Origin: Actinomycetes bacterium
GTDB lineage: Bacteria > Actinomycetota > Thermoleophilia > Gaiellales > Gaiellaceae
DNA length: 64,000 nucleotides
Direction of reading: 5' to 3'
Assembly (NCBI GenBank): GCA_026708005.1
Contig: JAPOVR010000087.1
Coordinates: forward strand, 1 to 64,000
Of the stretch, positions 62,812-64,000 are shown piece after piece. A program made the position numbers and the translations under genes. Numbering within the stretch: position 1 is the stretch's first letter; the number at the start of each line of letters is the position of its first letter. The notes below the pieces were generated by a model. It worked only from the letters and a program-made list of their open reading frames with translations, was not told the DNA's origin and ran no database searches.

Positions 62812-63861
62812 CTACAGGAGCTCGCGGTACACGGCGAGGTGACTGCGCGCAGACACGTCCCAGGTCAGCTCGCGCCGTGCGCGCTCGGCCCCCGCTCGTG
62901 CCCGCCCCAGCGCCTCAGCGTCGCCGAGCAGCCGGGCCAGTGCCTCCTGGAGCGCGTTCTGATCATCCGGTGGCACGACAGCACCGGCCCCGAACTGGCA
63001 GATCGGCTCGGCAACTCCTCCGACGTCGTAGGCAACGGCCGGCACGCCAGCACCAAGCGCCCGTAGCAGCGCGCCGCTCTGATCGAGCTCGTCCCGGTAT
63101 GGGAAGACAGCGACGGTCGACTCCGCGAGCGCGTCGTCCACCTCACTGTGGGGGCGGTAGCCGAGCCGCCACTCCGTGCCTGAAGCCTCGACTCGATCGC
63201 CCAGATCCACGGCGGGATCGCCGACAACGAGCAGGCGTGCTCCGATCCCGCGCGCGGCGCCGATTGCGTGATCGATCTGCTTGTACGGGCGGATCACGCC
63301 GAGGAAGAGAACCGTTGCGCCATCGTCGGAGCGACTGAGAGGCCCAGGGAAGACGGGGTGGGGGATGACCCTGATCTTCTCAGCGTGGACGGCGAGCTCC
63401 TCCTCGAGACGCTGCTTCCCGCGGCGGCTGTGCACGACAATCCGGTCGAAACGCGCACACGTCCGCTGCCACAGCACGCTCCGGCGGCGAGAGCGGCGGG
63501 GCAGGATGTCATGCGCGGTCAGGACCGACGGCCTGTCGAGCCCCAGCAGCCGCTCGTCCACGCGCGGCCAGGGCAGCCACTGAGCGTGCAGGACGTCGGG
63601 CATCCTGCGGCGTAGACGCACAAGGCCGACAAGGTGCTCGATCGCTCTCAGCGGCAGCCGCGCCGGCGAGCGACCGAAGACGCGCGAGCTCACGGGGTAG
63701 AAGAGCTCTGTCCTCCGGTACCCGGCCGGGGAATACCCCTGCCCGAACCGGAAGCGCGAGGCCACGAGCTCAACCTCGGCCCCGGCGGCGGCGAGCGCCT
63801 TGGCCAAGTGGTGGTCATACGGCGTGGTGAAGGCGGCCGGATCGAGCAGCATCACGCGCAT
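62812..63861 (-). CDS. Glycosyltransferase family 4 protein
   Basis: A GT-B retaining glycosyltransferase of 349 aa. The N-terminal Rossmann domain begins MRVMLLDPAAFTTPYDHHLA and has LTAHDILPRR. The C-terminal domain has VLFLGVIRPYKQIDHAIGAA, LLVVGDPAV, and the donor-binding E-x7-E-like region around DQSGALLRALGAGVPAVAYD. Likely involved in surface polysaccharide or glycolipid assembly. ATG at 63861 follows a TACGCT -10 box by 6 nt, so it is probably leaderless. The donor and acceptor are unknown. Confidence 0.88.
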   Translation of the reverse strand: MRVMLLDPAAFTTPYDHHLAKALAAAGAEVELVASRFRFGQGYSPAGYRRTELFYPVSSRVFGRSPARLPLRAIEHLVGLVRLRRRMPDVLHAQWLPWPRVDERLLGLDRPSVLTAHDILPRRSRRRSVLWQRTCARFDRIVVHSRRGKQRLEEELAVHAEKIRVIPHPVFPGPLSRSDDGATVLFLGVIRPYKQIDHAIGAARGIGARLLVVGDPAVDLGDRVEASGTEWRLGYRPHSEVDDALAESTVAVFPYRDELDQSGALLRALGAGVPAVAYDVGGVAEPICQFGAGAVVPPDDQNALQEALARLLGDAEALGRARAGAERARRELTWDVSARSHLAVYRELL

Positions 63862-63867
63862 CGACCT

Positions 63868-63873
63868 AGCGTA
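63868..63873 (-). promoter_or_regulatory. -10 box (TACGCT) of glycosyltransferase gene
   Basis: Minus-strand TACGCT lies 6 nt before the ATG at 63861. Confidence 0.5.
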
Positions 63874-63903
63874 CGCGCGAGGGGCATCAGGCGGGTGGCC
63901 GGC

Positions 63904-63999
63904 TCAGGCGGTGCGCGTTGGACGGAGGCTCAGCCAACGCGACGTCAGCGAGACGGCGCGGCGCAGCCTCTCCCACCACGCCTTGGCTGCAGCAGCCAT
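63904..63999 (-). CDS. Partial minus-strand CDS end (off-window)
   Basis: An open minus-strand frame reaching the window edge ends with a TGA at 63904-63906. The visible C-terminus is KAWWERLRRAVSLTSRWLSL followed by RPTRTA, basic and aromatic. It is probably the tail of a longer gene upstream of the glycosyltransferase; an ATG at 63999 is incidental. Identity cannot be judged. Confidence 0.35.
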   Translation of the reverse strand: MAAAAKAWWERLRRAVSLTSRWLSLRPTRTA

Positions 64000-64000
64000 G

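Noticed and set aside
62805-63338. Plus-strand open frame opposite the glycosyltransferase 3' half
   Set aside because: Arg-rich shadow; the minus-strand glycosyltransferase has conserved GT4 motifs and its own promoter.

Overview
The window is 64 kb of a very GC-rich bacterial chromosome with GTG and ATG starts, short gaps and long co-directional operons. Gene content and order point to an Actinomycetota lineage, most likely class Thermoleophilia (Gaiellales/Solirubrobacterales type). This is inferred from protein style and synteny; no search could be run. Many start codons lie only 5-10 nt downstream of a TANNNT -10 hexamer, so leaderless transcription appears common.

Layout: 0-5 kb is a rearranged edge: a 5'-truncated transposase, an SMP-30 family hydrolase, a TPR protein, tRNA-Gln(CUG) and an HD-domain gene broken by several frameshifts. 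5-9.6 kb (minus strand) encodes a probable heterodimeric ABC exporter plus a membrane protein. 9.8-14.6 kb holds an aminotransferase, ftcD, a divergent HisD-family dehydrogenase and small membrane proteins. 14.7-18.3 kb is an MBL hydrolase-hisS-aspS operon. 18.5-23.1 kb carries mnmA (with an extra IscU-like N-terminal domain), a DUF948-type protein and alaS. 23.3-41.4 kb is a long housekeeping block: ruvX-mltG-aroE-aroC-aroKB, then aroQ-pepQ-efp-accB-accC-nusB-(small)-ispA-tlyA-nadK-recN-pyrG. 41.5-54.5 kb holds an M20 peptidase, nucleoside salvage (deoB, deoA), mutM, a P1 peptidase, glutaredoxin, recO, glyQS and the PPDK regulatory protein. 55-60.9 kb has a broken DUF4349 lipoprotein, ppdK, rhomboid and comB. 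60.9-62.4 kb is a decayed accessory islet: a truncated SOS-controlled ImuB-like gene, a toxin-like gene with an in-frame stop, and a DUF2283 gene. The window ends with a minus-strand glycosyltransferase.

How it fits together: most genes are core functions (aromatic amino acids, fatty-acid carboxylation, translation, tRNA modification, DNA repair, nucleotide metabolism, PEP/pyruvate interconversion by PPDK with its regulator). The accessory signal lies in the gaps. A roughly 100-bp intergenic element recurs seven times, with two more diverged copies, nearly always downstream of a co-oriented gene and often beside short repeats spaced about 54-76 bp apart.

Most notable: the accB slot of the conserved aroQ-pepQ-efp-accB-accC-nusB order is filled by a 606-aa protein in which a degenerate oxaloacetate-decarboxylase-like carboxyltransferase domain is fused to the biotin carrier. 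Also notable are leaderless mini-ORFs whose stop codons overlap the starts of pyrG, ruvX and a small membrane-protein gene, and a divergent promoter whose two -10 boxes overlap.
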